From positions 104,390-168,389 of the forward strand of contig JASBUG010000008.1 of assembly GCA_030148025.1 (NCBI GenBank): 64,000 nt of DNA, written 5' to 3'. The translations under genes were made by a program, and so were the position numbers. Origin of the DNA: Flavobacteriaceae bacterium. Lineage in GTDB: Bacteria > Bacteroidota > Bacteroidia > Flavobacteriales > Flavobacteriaceae. Below, piece after piece: positions 45,838-53,391 of the stretch; position 1 is the first letter of the stretch, and each line of letters begins with the position of its first letter. Below the pieces are notes generated by a model, which was not told the origin of the DNA, searched no databases, and saw only the letters and a program-made list of their open reading frames with translations.

Positions 45838-46987
45838 TCTTTTGAGGCTTTCTTTTATTTCTGTTCCTATTATTTCTACGTTTCTTTTTGCGTTTTGGAT
45901 TATCGAAACGTGTTAAACTATCTTGACCTACAACGTTTTCAAAATCTGTTTTAGTGTCTTCAATAAGTTCATCGGCGTATTCTTCAAGGCTAGCAACCTT
46001 TTTCTTTTTTGAGTTAAGCTGGATTATCTCATTAGCTTGATCGGTTGTTAACTTATGCCAGTGCATCCATTCGCCTTCATAAGCATACCACATATAACCT
46101 TTAAAAATGTCTGTTTTTTGGCAGACAGCTGTTCCTTTTGCTGTTTGGAGTTTTATGTCGGTTTTAGGAAATTCTTTTAACGCATCTAAATAAGTATCTA
46201 ACTCGTAATTTAAACAACATTTTAGTTTCCCGCATTGACCAGCTAGTTTTTGAGGGTTTAAAGATAATTGTTGGTATCGTGCTGCAGAGGTGCTTACCGA
46301 TCTAAAATCGGTTAACCAAGTAGAACAACACAATTCACGTCCGCATGAGCCAACACCACCAAGTCTAGCAGCTTCCTGACGAAATCCTACTTGTTTCATT
46401 TCAATTCTGGTACGAAACTCTTTTGCAAAAACTTTAATTAGTTCTCTAAAGTCTACACGTTCTTCGGCTGTATAATAAAACGTTGCTTTACTTGCATCTC
46501 CCTGATATTCAATATCAGATATTTTCATTTGAAGTTTAAGGTCAATAGCAAATTGACGTGCCTTTACCTTCATAGCTTCTTCTTTATCACGAGCTCCAGA
46601 CCAAATATCAATATCTCTTTGAGATGCTTTTCTGTAAATTTTAAAAATCTCTTCTGGATTATCGTCAATTTTTTTGCGCTTCATTTGAACTCTAACAAGT
46701 TCTCCAGCTAAGGTTACCATACCTATATCATGACCTGCTTGTGCTTGAGTGGCCACAATATCTCCGATGCTTAATGATAAATTCTCAGTGTTTTTATAGT
46801 AGTTCTTTCGTCCGTTCTTAAACCGAACTTCTACCCAATCAAAGGGTTTTTCTCCATTTGGGAGCGACATGTTAGACAGCCAATCGAATACCGTTAGCTT
46901 ATTACAGCTATCGGTTCCGCAAGTACCATTATTCTTGCAGCCTTTTGGTTGACCATCTTTACCAGTTGAGCAACTGTTACAAGCCAT
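45827..46987 (-). CDS. PSP1-domain protein (RicT/YaaT-like)
   Basis: A 386-residue cytoplasmic protein with a cysteine-rich N-terminus (ACNSCSTGKDGQPKGCKNNG), a PSP1 domain with the paired motifs GSCGRELCCSTWL and GQCGKLKCCLNYE, and a strongly basic C-terminal tail (KRKKKRRNNRNRNKRKPQKN). In Bacillus, RicT is part of an iron-sulfur complex that assists RNase Y and biofilm and competence control. The Bacteroidota role is unproven. It heads an operon with gldH and PBP1A. The basic tail suggests RNA contact. Confidence 0.9.
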   Translation of the reverse strand: MACNSCSTGKDGQPKGCKNNGTCGTDSCNKLTVFDWLSNMSLPNGEKPFDWVEVRFKNGRKNYYKNTENLSLSIGDIVATQAQAGHDIGMVTLAGELVRVQMKRKKIDDNPEEIFKIYRKASQRDIDIWSGARDKEEAMKVKARQFAIDLKLQMKISDIEYQGDASKATFYYTAEERVDFRELIKVFAKEFRTRIEMKQVGFRQEAARLGGVGSCGRELCCSTWLTDFRSVSTSAARYQQLSLNPQKLAGQCGKLKCCLNYELDTYLDALKEFPKTDIKLQTAKGTAVCQKTDIFKGYMWYAYEGEWMHWHKLTTDQANEIIQLNSKKKKVASLEEYADELIEDTKTDFENVVGQDSLTRFDNPKRKKKRRNNRNRNKRKPQKNAK

Positions 46988-47101
46988 ATGTTGTTATATA
47001 TTGAATTCGTTAATAATTAGATTATTACGAATAGACGTTCATAAATAGTTTTAAAAGGTAAAGATAAGATTATTATACAGACTTTGAAACCGGTGCCTCA
47101 A

Positions 47102-47332
47102 TTAGGTGTTTTTAACGCTAATTATATTAACCGGACACGCTTTTGCTGCTTTTTCGCAGTCGTCTAAAATCAAATAATTATTAGACTTCAGTGTGTGAAA
47201 TCCTTTTTTGTTTTTTGAATGTAGCAATACAGATTTCCCATCTTTTTTAGACATTCTAAACTGCTCTGGAGCAAGTTCCACACAATAATTACAGCCAATG
47301 CATTTATCACGTTGCAGTGTAATAACTACCAT
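47102..47332 (-). CDS. Ferredoxin, single [4Fe-4S]
   Basis: A 76-residue ferredoxin with CIGCNYCVELAP as the first three ligands and the fourth in KAAKACPVN. A CxxCxxC plus CP layout indicates one [4Fe-4S] cluster. It overlaps the stop of the U32 peptidase gene by one base, so it is made together with it. It probably feeds electrons to, or carries a cluster for, that enzyme's hydroxylation reaction. Confidence 0.92.
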   Translation of the reverse strand: MVVITLQRDKCIGCNYCVELAPEQFRMSKKDGKSVLLHSKNKKGFHTLKSNNYLILDDCEKAAKACPVNIISVKNT

Positions 47333-48576
47333 TAGGCTTCTACTTTGTTTTCAACAATCTTGTATAATTTATCGGAAGGACGAATTCTAAAATCTAAAGG
47401 TATGGTTACAGAGTCTCCTTTAGAACCTTTATTAAGTTTCTCATCGTTTACCAACATATCTGTAACCTCAACTTCTTGTGCACCTGTAGTTGGACCTGTA
47501 ATTAAAATAGTATCACCAATAGAAATATCGAAAGCTTCAATTTTAAACTCTCCAATCTTTGCTTTCGGGAAAAAGTGCATGCCTTTTCCAATATAAACTT
47601 TCTTTTGTGTAGCATGAGATCCTGAGCCTTTACTCCATTCGCCTAATTTTTGACCTAAATAATACCCATTCCAAAAACCACGATTGTAAACTTTCTCTAA
47701 CTCTTGCATCCAAGAAATAACCTCTTCTTTACTGTAAGTACCATTTGCAACACTATCTATAGCTTCTCTATAGCATTTAATTACTTTAGCAACATATTCA
47801 GGGGCTCTTCCTCGTCCTTCAATTTTTAAGACTTTAATTCCAGCGTCAGCTACCTGGTCTAGAAAATCAATAGTACACAAATCTTTTGGAGACATGATAT
47901 ACTCATTATCAAGCTCCATTTCAAATCCAGTTTCCTGATCGATTACTGTATATTTCTTTCTACAATTTTGCTTGCATGCTCCTCTATTTGCAGATGAGTT
48001 ATGCGAATGTAAACTCATATAACATTTCCCAGATACTGCCATGCATAATGCGCCATGCCCAAATATTTCTATCTCAACTAAATTACCAGATGGTCCTTTA
48101 ATTTGATCTTTTTCTATCTGTTCGGTAATTTTTTTTACTTGACGTAAACTAAGTTCTCTACTCAATACCATGGTATCAGCAAACATGGCATAGAATTTCA
48201 CTGTTTCAATATTTGTAATATTGATCTGTGTAGAAATATGAACTTCCATTCCTGCCTCTCTAGCTGCTGCAATAACTGCTTGATCCATAGCAATAACTGC
48301 AGTAATATCGGCCTCTTTAGCCTTTTTTATTAAGGTTTTAACAATAGACAGATCGTGATCGTAAATTATTGTATTTAATGTAAGATAGGTACGAACATTC
48401 TTAGCTTTGCATCGGTTTGAGATTTCCATTAGATCGTCTAATGTAAAATTGATAGATGCTCTAGCTCTCATGTTCAACTGTTCAACACCAAAATATACAG
48501 AATCAGCACCGTTATCAAGTGCTGCTTGTAGTGATTCAAAATTTCCGGCCGGAGCCATTAACTCTATATGCTGCAT
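47332..48576 (-). CDS. U32 peptidase-family protein (TrhP/YegQ-like tRNA hydroxylation)
   Basis: About 414 residues from ATG 48576; the frame is open to TTG 48594, but AAAGG just before ATG 48576 favours the latter. It has the TIM-barrel start IELMAPAGNFESLQAALDNG and the U32 signature EIFGHGALCMAVSGKCYMS. Four cysteines (GALC, GKC, GACKQNC) can hold a [4Fe-4S] cluster. The length and C-terminal beta domain (TILITGPTTGAQEVEVTDM) fit TrhP, which uses prephenate to form 5-hydroxyuridine at tRNA wobble position 34. The adjacent ferredoxin supports redox chemistry. RlhA and UbiU are related alternatives. Confidence 0.88.
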   Translation of the reverse strand: MQHIELMAPAGNFESLQAALDNGADSVYFGVEQLNMRARASINFTLDDLMEISNRCKAKNVRTYLTLNTIIYDHDLSIVKTLIKKAKEADITAVIAMDQAVIAAAREAGMEVHISTQINITNIETVKFYAMFADTMVLSRELSLRQVKKITEQIEKDQIKGPSGNLVEIEIFGHGALCMAVSGKCYMSLHSHNSSANRGACKQNCRKKYTVIDQETGFEMELDNEYIMSPKDLCTIDFLDQVADAGIKVLKIEGRGRAPEYVAKVIKCYREAIDSVANGTYSKEEVISWMQELEKVYNRGFWNGYYLGQKLGEWSKGSGSHATQKKVYIGKGMHFFPKAKIGEFKIEAFDISIGDTILITGPTTGAQEVEVTDMLVNDEKLNKGSKGDSVTIPLDFRIRPSDKLYKIVENKVEA

Positions 48577-48630
48577 AATTTTACCTTTACTCAAAAGAAA
48601 TTACCTGACTTTTTTTAACTTTTGATTTTG

Positions 48631-48638
48631 CAAAGGTA
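48631..48638 (-). promoter_or_regulatory. minus-7 box (TACCTTTG) for U32-ferredoxin operon
   Basis: The minus strand reads TACCTTTG, an exact match, 54 bases before ATG 48576. It lies downstream of the orphan terminator at 48672-48702, so this operon does not depend on the ECF-like promoter at 48758-48786. Confidence 0.55.
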
Positions 48639-48670
48639 CTGCTTTTAGCGAGAATGCTAATATTAGTGTA

Positions 48671-48750
48671 TAAAAAAACACTTTGATGAATTTCAAAGTG
48701 TTCTTAATCGATCAAGTTTTTAAATTTCATAGCAAAACTTCCCAATTCTT
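48671..48750 (-). ncRNA. Candidate small transcript from ECF-like promoter to terminator
   Basis: The minus strand has an ECF-like promoter (48786-48758), about 80 bases of non-coding sequence and then a strong terminator (48702-48672). The interval belongs to no recognised gene. It holds only an 8-codon ORF (48730-48704) with GGGAAG seven bases ahead of its ATG. It may be a small RNA or a tiny coding message. The start point is estimated from the promoter and has not been measured. Confidence 0.4.
48672..48702 (-). terminator. Orphan intrinsic terminator between recA and U32 gene
   Basis: On the minus strand AACACTTTGA pairs with TCAAAGTGTT across a 6-base loop, then a T-run follows. No annotated gene ends here on that strand, so it must end an unlisted transcript. 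Confidence 0.8.
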
Positions 48751-48757
48751 TAACTTA

Positions 48758-48786
48758 TAGATGTAAAAAAGGTAAAAAGGTTGCGT
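48758..48786 (-). promoter_or_regulatory. ECF-type promoter candidate, copy A (minus strand)
   Basis: On the minus strand the 29 bases match, without a mismatch, the plus-strand sequence at 49905-49933. GCAACCTT could be the minus-35 and CATCTA the minus-10, with 18 bases between AAC and TCTA, the spacing of classical ECF promoters. It directs transcription away from recA into the candidate small transcript. Confidence 0.55.
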
Positions 48787-48816
48787 GATAAAATTGTAGT
48801 ATCTATAAAGTTGTTT

Positions 48817-48824
48817 TATTTTAG
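48817..48824 (+). promoter_or_regulatory. Probable recA promoter (TTG, then TATTTTAG)
   Basis: TTG at 48794-48796 and TATTTTAG at 48817-48824 are 20 bases apart, near the Bacteroidota TTTG-N19-TAnnTTTG pattern with one mismatch. The recA ATG is 36 bases downstream. Confidence 0.4.
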
Positions 48825-48859
48825 CATAATACAGAAACGATGAATTAAAATCTATTAAA

Positions 48860-49864
48860 ATGAGTAGTGAGAAAGAAGCCAAATTAAAAGCATTAAAGCT
48901 TACCTTAGATAAATTAGACAAAGCTTATGGTAAAGGTACCGTAATGAAAATGAGTGATGCCGCAGTTGAAGACATTGATGCTATTTCATCTGGTTCATTA
49001 GGATTGGATATTGCTTTAGGAGTTGGAGGATATCCAAGAGGAAGAGTTATAGAAATTTATGGCCCAGAATCTTCTGGAAAAACCACTTTAACCTTGCATG
49101 CCATTGCCGAGGCGCAAAAAGCAGGAGGTATTGCAGCTTTTATTGATGCCGAACATGCTTTTGATCGTTTTTATGCTGAAAAACTTGGCGTTGATATTGA
49201 CAATTTAATTATTTCACAACCGGATCACGGAGAGCAGGCATTAGAAATCGCTGATAACTTAGTACGTTCAGGAGCTATTGATATCATTGTAGTAGACTCT
49301 GTTGCAGCTTTGACACCAAAAAGTGAAATTGAAGGTGAAATGGGAGATTCTAAAATGGGATTACATGCAAGATTAATGTCTCAAGCACTTAGAAAACTTA
49401 CCTCATCTATAAGTAAAACCAACTGTACAATGATATTTATTAACCAATTACGTGAAAAAATTGGTGTGATGTTTGGGAACCCAGAAACAACTACTGGTGG
49501 AAATGCCTTAAAATTCTATGCTTCGGTTAGATTAGATATTCGTCGTTCTACTCAAATAAAAAGCAGCAATGGTGATGTTTTAGGTAATAAAACACGCGTT
49601 AAAGTTGTAAAAAATAAAGTAGCTCCTCCATTTAGAATGGCCGAATTTGATATTATGTATGGTGAAGGAATCTCTAAAGTTGGTGAGGTATTAGATATTG
49701 CTGTAGATAACGAAGTTGTTAAGAAAAGTGGCTCTTGGTTTAGCTATCAGGATACTAAATTAGGACAAGGGCGAGACGCAGTAAAAACAATGATTAAAGA
49801 TAATCCAGAGCTCATGGATGAGCTGGAAGATAAAATTAAAGCTATCATTGCAGAAAACGATTAA
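48860..49864 (+). CDS. recA: Recombinase A
   Basis: A 334-residue RecA, the ATP-dependent strand-exchange protein. Walker A is GPESSGKT at 68-75, [17 protein letters not shown] and [22 protein letters not shown] hold the Walker B region and loop L1, and [25 protein letters not shown] carries loop L2 with the core sensor residues. The length is usual for the family. I see no LexA/SOS-box palindrome upstream. It is monocistronic, with a terminator directly after it, and it is flanked by the two inverted copies of the 29-bp ECF-like promoter. Confidence 0.98.
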   Translation: MSSEKEAKLKALKLTLDKLDKAYGKGTVMKMSDAAVEDIDAISSGSLGLDIALGVGGYPRGRVIEIYGPESSGKTTLTLHAIAEAQKAGGIAAFIDAEHAFDRFYAEKLGVDIDNLIISQPDHGEQALEIADNLVRSGAIDIIVVDSVAALTPKSEIEGEMGDSKMGLHARLMSQALRKLTSSISKTNCTMIFINQLREKIGVMFGNPETTTGGNALKFYASVRLDIRRSTQIKSSNGDVLGNKTRVKVVKNKVAPPFRMAEFDIMYGEGISKVGEVLDIAVDNEVVKKSGSWFSYQDTKLGQGRDAVKTMIKDNPELMDELEDKIKAIIAEND

Positions 49865-49867
49865 AAT

Positions 49868-49896
49868 TAAAATCCCGATAGTATCGGGATTTTTTA
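49868..49896 (+). terminator. Intrinsic terminator after recA
   Basis: ATCCCGAT pairs with ATCGGGAT across a 3-base loop and is followed by six T. Confidence 0.85.
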
Positions 49897-49904
49897 TGCA
49901 CTAT

Positions 49905-49933
49905 ACGCAACCTTTTTACCTTTTTTACATCTA
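49905..49933 (+). promoter_or_regulatory. ECF-type promoter candidate, copy B, ahead of the sigma-factor operon
   Basis: Same 29 bases as copy A but on the plus strand, just after the recA terminator and 34 bases before the lipoprotein ATG (49968). No TAnnTTTG box is seen here. The downstream operon encodes an ECF sigma factor, so autoregulation is the simplest reading. Confidence 0.6.
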
Positions 49934-49967
49934 CATTATACCGTAGTTTGTGTCAAAAATTATTAGT

Positions 49968-50390
49968 ATGAAAAAACTATTTATTTTAGGAACTATCATC
50001 GCTACCTTTTTTGCTTGTAGCGTGGAAGAGTCGCCGAAAGATGAATTTCATCTAGAAATTCTTCCAATAGAGAGTGTTACGCTGCCTACTGAAGTACAAT
50101 ATGGGGAAACTTATACCGTAAATTATAGCTACTATAAGCCTTCTTCTTGTTATATTTTTAATGATTTGTATTATCTTACTGAAGCTGATTTTATAACTGT
50201 TGCTGTTATAAATAAAGTTATAAAAGAAACAAACGGAGTTATTTGCGAATCATCAAATGAGCTTATTGAGCGCTCTTTTGATTTTCATTGCGACTCCAAA
50301 TCTGGAACTTACACATTTAAGTTTTGGCAAGGTGAAGATGAAACAGGTTTAGATAAATACTTGGTTTATGAAGTACCAATTATAAATTAA
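49968..50390 (+). CDS. Conserved lipoprotein of unknown function, first gene of ECF operon
   Basis: About 140 residues from ATG 49968; an in-frame GTG at 49950 is less likely because ATG gives a clean lipoprotein signal (KKLFILGTIIATFFACS, lipobox Cys 17). The mature part appears all-beta, starting LEILPIESVTLPTEVQYGET and with a pair of cysteines (SSCYIF and GVICE) and DFHCDSKSGTYTFKFWQG. Function unknown. It is the gene closest to the ECF-like promoter and 23 bases upstream of the sigma-factor gene, so it is probably part of the same response. Confidence 0.8.
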   Translation: MKKLFILGTIIATFFACSVEESPKDEFHLEILPIESVTLPTEVQYGETYTVNYSYYKPSSCYIFNDLYYLTEADFITVAVINKVIKETNGVICESSNELIERSFDFHCDSKSGTYTFKFWQGEDETGLDKYLVYEVPIIN

Positions 50391-50413
50391 TTTTTAATAA
50401 ATACTATAAACAT

Positions 50414-50959
50414 TTGAGTTTAGATCAACTCATACAAAAATGTAAAAAAAATGATACTAACGCGCAAAGTGAACTATACAAGCTCTTTTCGGGTAAGTTA
50501 TTTGCACTTTGCTTAAAGTATTCTAGAAACTATGCAGAAGCTGAAGATAATCTGCAAGATGCCTTTGTGACCATTTTTCACAAAATATCACAATACAAAG
50601 GAAAAGGTTCTCTAGAAGGCTGGTTAAAAAGAATAGCTATAAACACAGCTTTGCAACGTTATCGTGGCAAGGGGGTTTTTGACATCGTTAAAGAAGATCA
50701 AATTGAGGATGTCACAGTTGAAATAGAAAATAATGATGTTATTGATATTGACTTTTTGTTAGCTTCAATACAAGAGTTGCCAGATAGATATCGTTTAGTG
50801 TTCAACCTTTATGCTTTAGATGGATACTCGCATAAAGAAATTGGCGAAATGCTAAACATAACAACAGGCACTACAAAATCTAATCTTGCTAGAGCAAGAA
50901 TGATTTTAAAAGGAAAAATAGAAAACTATAAAGCGAGCCTAAATTCGCAATCGTTATGA
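50414..50959 (+). CDS. ECF-type RNA polymerase sigma factor
   Basis: A 181-residue sigma-70 family factor with only regions 2 and 4. Region 2 includes ALCLKYSRNYAEAEDNLQDAF and region 4 includes LPDRYRLVFNLYALDGYSHK and EIGEMLNITTGTTKSNLARA. The start is TTG (SLDQLIQKCKKND follows), fitting the family. Four bases of its 3' end overlap the next gene, the usual place for an anti-sigma partner. It probably directs its own promoter at 49905-49933 and the copy at 48758-48786. Confidence 0.93.
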   Translation: MSLDQLIQKCKKNDTNAQSELYKLFSGKLFALCLKYSRNYAEAEDNLQDAFVTIFHKISQYKGKGSLEGWLKRIAINTALQRYRGKGVFDIVKEDQIEDVTVEIENNDVIDIDFLLASIQELPDRYRLVFNLYALDGYSHKEIGEMLNITTGTTKSNLARARMILKGKIENYKASLNSQSL

Positions 50960-52458
50960 TACGTAATAAAAAACATATTGACCGAGTATTCCAGGAAAAA
51001 CTCAAAGATTTGGAGGTCACTCCTAATGTGACTGTCTGGAATAATATTGCAACCAAAATTGAACCAAACGTTTCTAAACGTAGGGCCATTCCGTTATGGG
51101 TTAAGTTATCGAGCATTGCAGCTGGAATCATTTTACTAATTGCATTAAAAGATATTGTCTTTTCAAGTGATACTACTCCAATAACGCCAAATAACACTGT
51201 TGTAGATTCAAATACTAAAGACGATCAAAAGCTTATTAAAGAGGATTTAAATAATACTTTACAAGTTGATTCTTCAAAAGTTGATCCTTTAGTAAAAGAC
51301 AACACAAGCACTCAAAACTCTATTAATTCTAATAACAGCCTATCGAATAAGGTAAAATCTAAAACAAATACGTTAACAAAAGACAAGTCTGAAATTAATA
51401 ATGTGGTTGTTGCTAATAATAGCAAGCCTGTTGACACCAAACAAATAAATAAACAAACAGAGAGCAACAAAGAAACTATTGAAACTTTTATCGCAGAAAC
51501 AAATACCACATCTGTAAATAAAGAAAAAATATCCAATACTGAAGTACAGACAAACGTAATTAAAGATGAGCTTCAAGAAATTAATAAAGCCCAAAATAGT
51601 ATTGCTGATGTTACAAATACTGAAACCAATGAGCTTGAAAACAATTTGCAGAGTGTAAAAGATGGTGATGTATCCTTAGAGAATGCTTTAACTGCAAGCT
51701 TAGAAGAAGACAATGAAATAAAAGAAGACCCTAAAGAAAACATTGATCGTTGGAGTATTGCCTCAAACGTGGCGCCAGTTTACTTTAACACTTTAGGATC
51801 TGGATCATCTATTCATAGCCAGTTTAATAACAACACTAAATCTGGAGAGGTGAATATGAGTTACGGAATTTCTGCAAGCTATGCAGTAAGTGATAGGTTT
51901 AAAATAAGAACAGGAATAAACCAAGTAAAATTAGGCTATAGCACTAACGATATAGTTGTGTATAATAATGTACAGGTAAACACAGATAACCCTTTACTTA
52001 GAAATATAAAACTAAATGAAGAAGCAGAAGGCTTATCGTTTATTAGTATAAGTGAATTTAATTTTGCTCAAGTACCTGGTGTGTTAACAAGTCAATTAGA
52101 TGCTACCATTGATCAAAAATTTGGATTCCTTGAAATCCCTTTAGAGCTACAATACGATGTTCTTGATAACAAACTAGGAATTAGCCTAATAGGCGGTGTT
52201 AGTGCCTTATTTTTAAATAACAATGAAGTATACTCTGTACAAAATGGTAAAAATACTTTATTAGGAAAGGCAACAAATATTAATAAAATGAGTTATAGTG
52301 CTAACCTAGGATTAGGTTTAAACTATAAAATATCAAACAAGTTTAATTTAAACCTTGAACCTATATTTAAGTATCAAATGAATACTTTTAACAACACCTC
52401 TGGTAATTTTAAACCATACTTTATTGGTGTTTATACTGGTTTAGGTTTTAAATTTTAA
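50956..52458 (+). CDS. Inner-membrane-anchored protein with C-terminal outer-membrane barrel-like domain; possible anti-sigma factor
   Basis: A 500-residue protein with a mixed layout. Residues 1-45 are cytoplasmic and basic (HIDRVFQEKLKDLEVTPNVT), followed by one hydrophobic helix (about 47-68). A linker of roughly 190 residues follows, rich in Asn, Ser, Thr, Lys and Glu. The C-terminal 240 residues resemble the beta-barrel/PorT-type outer-membrane domain, with alternating strands (FKIRTGINQVKLGYS, GISLIGGVSALFL, LGLGLNYKISNKFNL) and end YFIGVYTGLGFKF. Coupling to the sigma gene suggests an anti-sigma role. That is inference; no zinc-finger anti-sigma motif is seen. Confidence 0.75.
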   Translation: MIRNKKHIDRVFQEKLKDLEVTPNVTVWNNIATKIEPNVSKRRAIPLWVKLSSIAAGIILLIALKDIVFSSDTTPITPNNTVVDSNTKDDQKLIKEDLNNTLQVDSSKVDPLVKDNTSTQNSINSNNSLSNKVKSKTNTLTKDKSEINNVVVANNSKPVDTKQINKQTESNKETIETFIAETNTTSVNKEKISNTEVQTNVIKDELQEINKAQNSIADVTNTETNELENNLQSVKDGDVSLENALTASLEEDNEIKEDPKENIDRWSIASNVAPVYFNTLGSGSSIHSQFNNNTKSGEVNMSYGISASYAVSDRFKIRTGINQVKLGYSTNDIVVYNNVQVNTDNPLLRNIKLNEEAEGLSFISISEFNFAQVPGVLTSQLDATIDQKFGFLEIPLELQYDVLDNKLGISLIGGVSALFLNNNEVYSVQNGKNTLLGKATNINKMSYSANLGLGLNYKISNKFNLNLEPIFKYQMNTFNNTSGNFKPYFIGVYTGLGFKF

Positions 52459-52516
52459 GTTTTTTAGTTGGTTAGGTTGGTTATTGTACTTCTTCGTTAG
52501 GAATGCAATAATTACA

Positions 52517-52547
52517 AAAGCTGCTCTAAGTTAGAGCGGCTTTTTTT
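52517..52547. terminator. Bidirectional intrinsic terminator
   Basis: AAAGCTGCTCTAA pairs with TTAGAGCGGCTTT (one G/T position) and is followed by a T-run. It serves the ECF operon and, on the other strand, the end of the acyltransferase gene, which it overlaps by two bases. Confidence 0.8.
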
Positions 52548-53286
52548 ATGATGATTCTTTCTCTAATTCAGATAAGATAATCGCACGTGATTGTCTATTT
52601 ATATCTTTGGTGTTTTCAATAGCTAATCCTGCTGTTTCTATAAAATTATGCTGTTTAACACGCATCAAACCAGGACCTCCACTAAAAAAGGTATAGGAAA
52701 ACAATCGTTTATTATCTAAAAATGTTAAAGGTACAATAGGTATTTGATGATTAATTGCTAGCCTGAACGCACCATCCTTAAATTCATCAAGCATTACAAA
52801 TTCTTCAGGCACACCTCCTTCAGGAAAAATGCATATACTTAATCCTGATTTTAGTCGTTTTTGAGCTCGTAAAAACACAGCTTGTCTGCTTTTAGCACTA
52901 CTTCTATCTACCAAAATACAGGTTTTCTTATAGAAAAACCCAAATAAAGGAATCTTCGCTAGTTCCTTTTTCCCTACAAATACAAACGGGTTATGTTTTA
53001 CCGTCACCAACATTAACATAATGTCTGTCATAGAAGTATGGTTGGCTATAAACATATAGCTTTTTCCTTTTTCTAATTCCTGATATCTTGTAATTTTCCA
53101 TCCAAAACCCATTCCTATTAAAATAAACTTAGCCCATATTCTTGCTAGTTTAAAAAAGAATGGATACCACTTTTCTTTAGAAATGGATACAATTAAAATT
53201 GGAAACAGCACAATTATTGGTAGCGTTACCAGCACATAGAACCAAATGCGGTATAAAATCCAAAGTGGATATCTAAGAAGTTTCAT
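52546..53286 (-). CDS. 1-acyl-sn-glycerol-3-phosphate acyltransferase family protein
   Basis: About 246 residues from ATG 53286. An earlier ATG at 53295 lies inside a minus-7 box (CAAATCTA on plus, TAGATTTG on minus), so it cannot be in the transcript. Two N-terminal helices are followed by the acyltransferase boxes NHTSMTD and FPEGGVPEE. It is a second PlsC-type enzyme in this window; the Gly-Gly after FPEG differs from the first copy (FPEGTRS) and may mark another acceptor or an ornithine-lipid-type role. That is inference. Confidence 0.87.
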   Translation of the reverse strand: MKLLRYPLWILYRIWFYVLVTLPIIVLFPILIVSISKEKWYPFFFKLARIWAKFILIGMGFGWKITRYQELEKGKSYMFIANHTSMTDIMLMLVTVKHNPFVFVGKKELAKIPLFGFFYKKTCILVDRSSAKSRQAVFLRAQKRLKSGLSICIFPEGGVPEEFVMLDEFKDGAFRLAINHQIPIVPLTFLDNKRLFSYTFFSGGPGLMRVKQHNFIETAGLAIENTKDINRQSRAIILSELEKESS

Positions 53287-53292
53287 TGATGT

Positions 53293-53300
53293 CAAATCTA
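53293..53300 (-). promoter_or_regulatory. minus-7 box (TAGATTTG) for acyltransferase gene
   Basis: An exact TAnnTTTG match on the minus strand. It overlaps ATG 53295 and so sets the start at 53286. Confidence 0.5.
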
Positions 53301-53333
53301 ATTAAATTAATTGAGCTATTCTATCAAAAAAAT

Positions 53334-53341
53334 TACCTTTG
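53334..53341 (+). promoter_or_regulatory. trpS promoter (TTG, then TACCTTTG)
   Basis: TTG at 53311 and TACCTTTG at 53334 are 20 bases apart. This matches the flavobacterial sigma-A pattern, 50 bases before the trpS ATG. Confidence 0.6.
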
Positions 53342-53391
53342 TGGCTTATGTTTAACTAATGATCTGATTTCCGCTAAAGCGGCGTATTACT

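Noticed and set aside
48727..48921. A 64-codon minus-strand ORF over the recA start
   Set aside because: It overlaps the recA promoter and coding start in antisense, has no family resemblance, and conflicts with the terminator and promoter arrangement.
48758..49933. The inverted 29-bp pair as ends of a transposon carrying recA
   Set aside because: recA is a normal full-length housekeeping gene, no transposase or target duplication is present, and the repeat content fits an ECF promoter better.
49950..49967. GTG 49950 as the start of the lipoprotein
   Set aside because: The added residues (SKIIS) spoil a clean lipoprotein signal, and ATG 49968 fits better.
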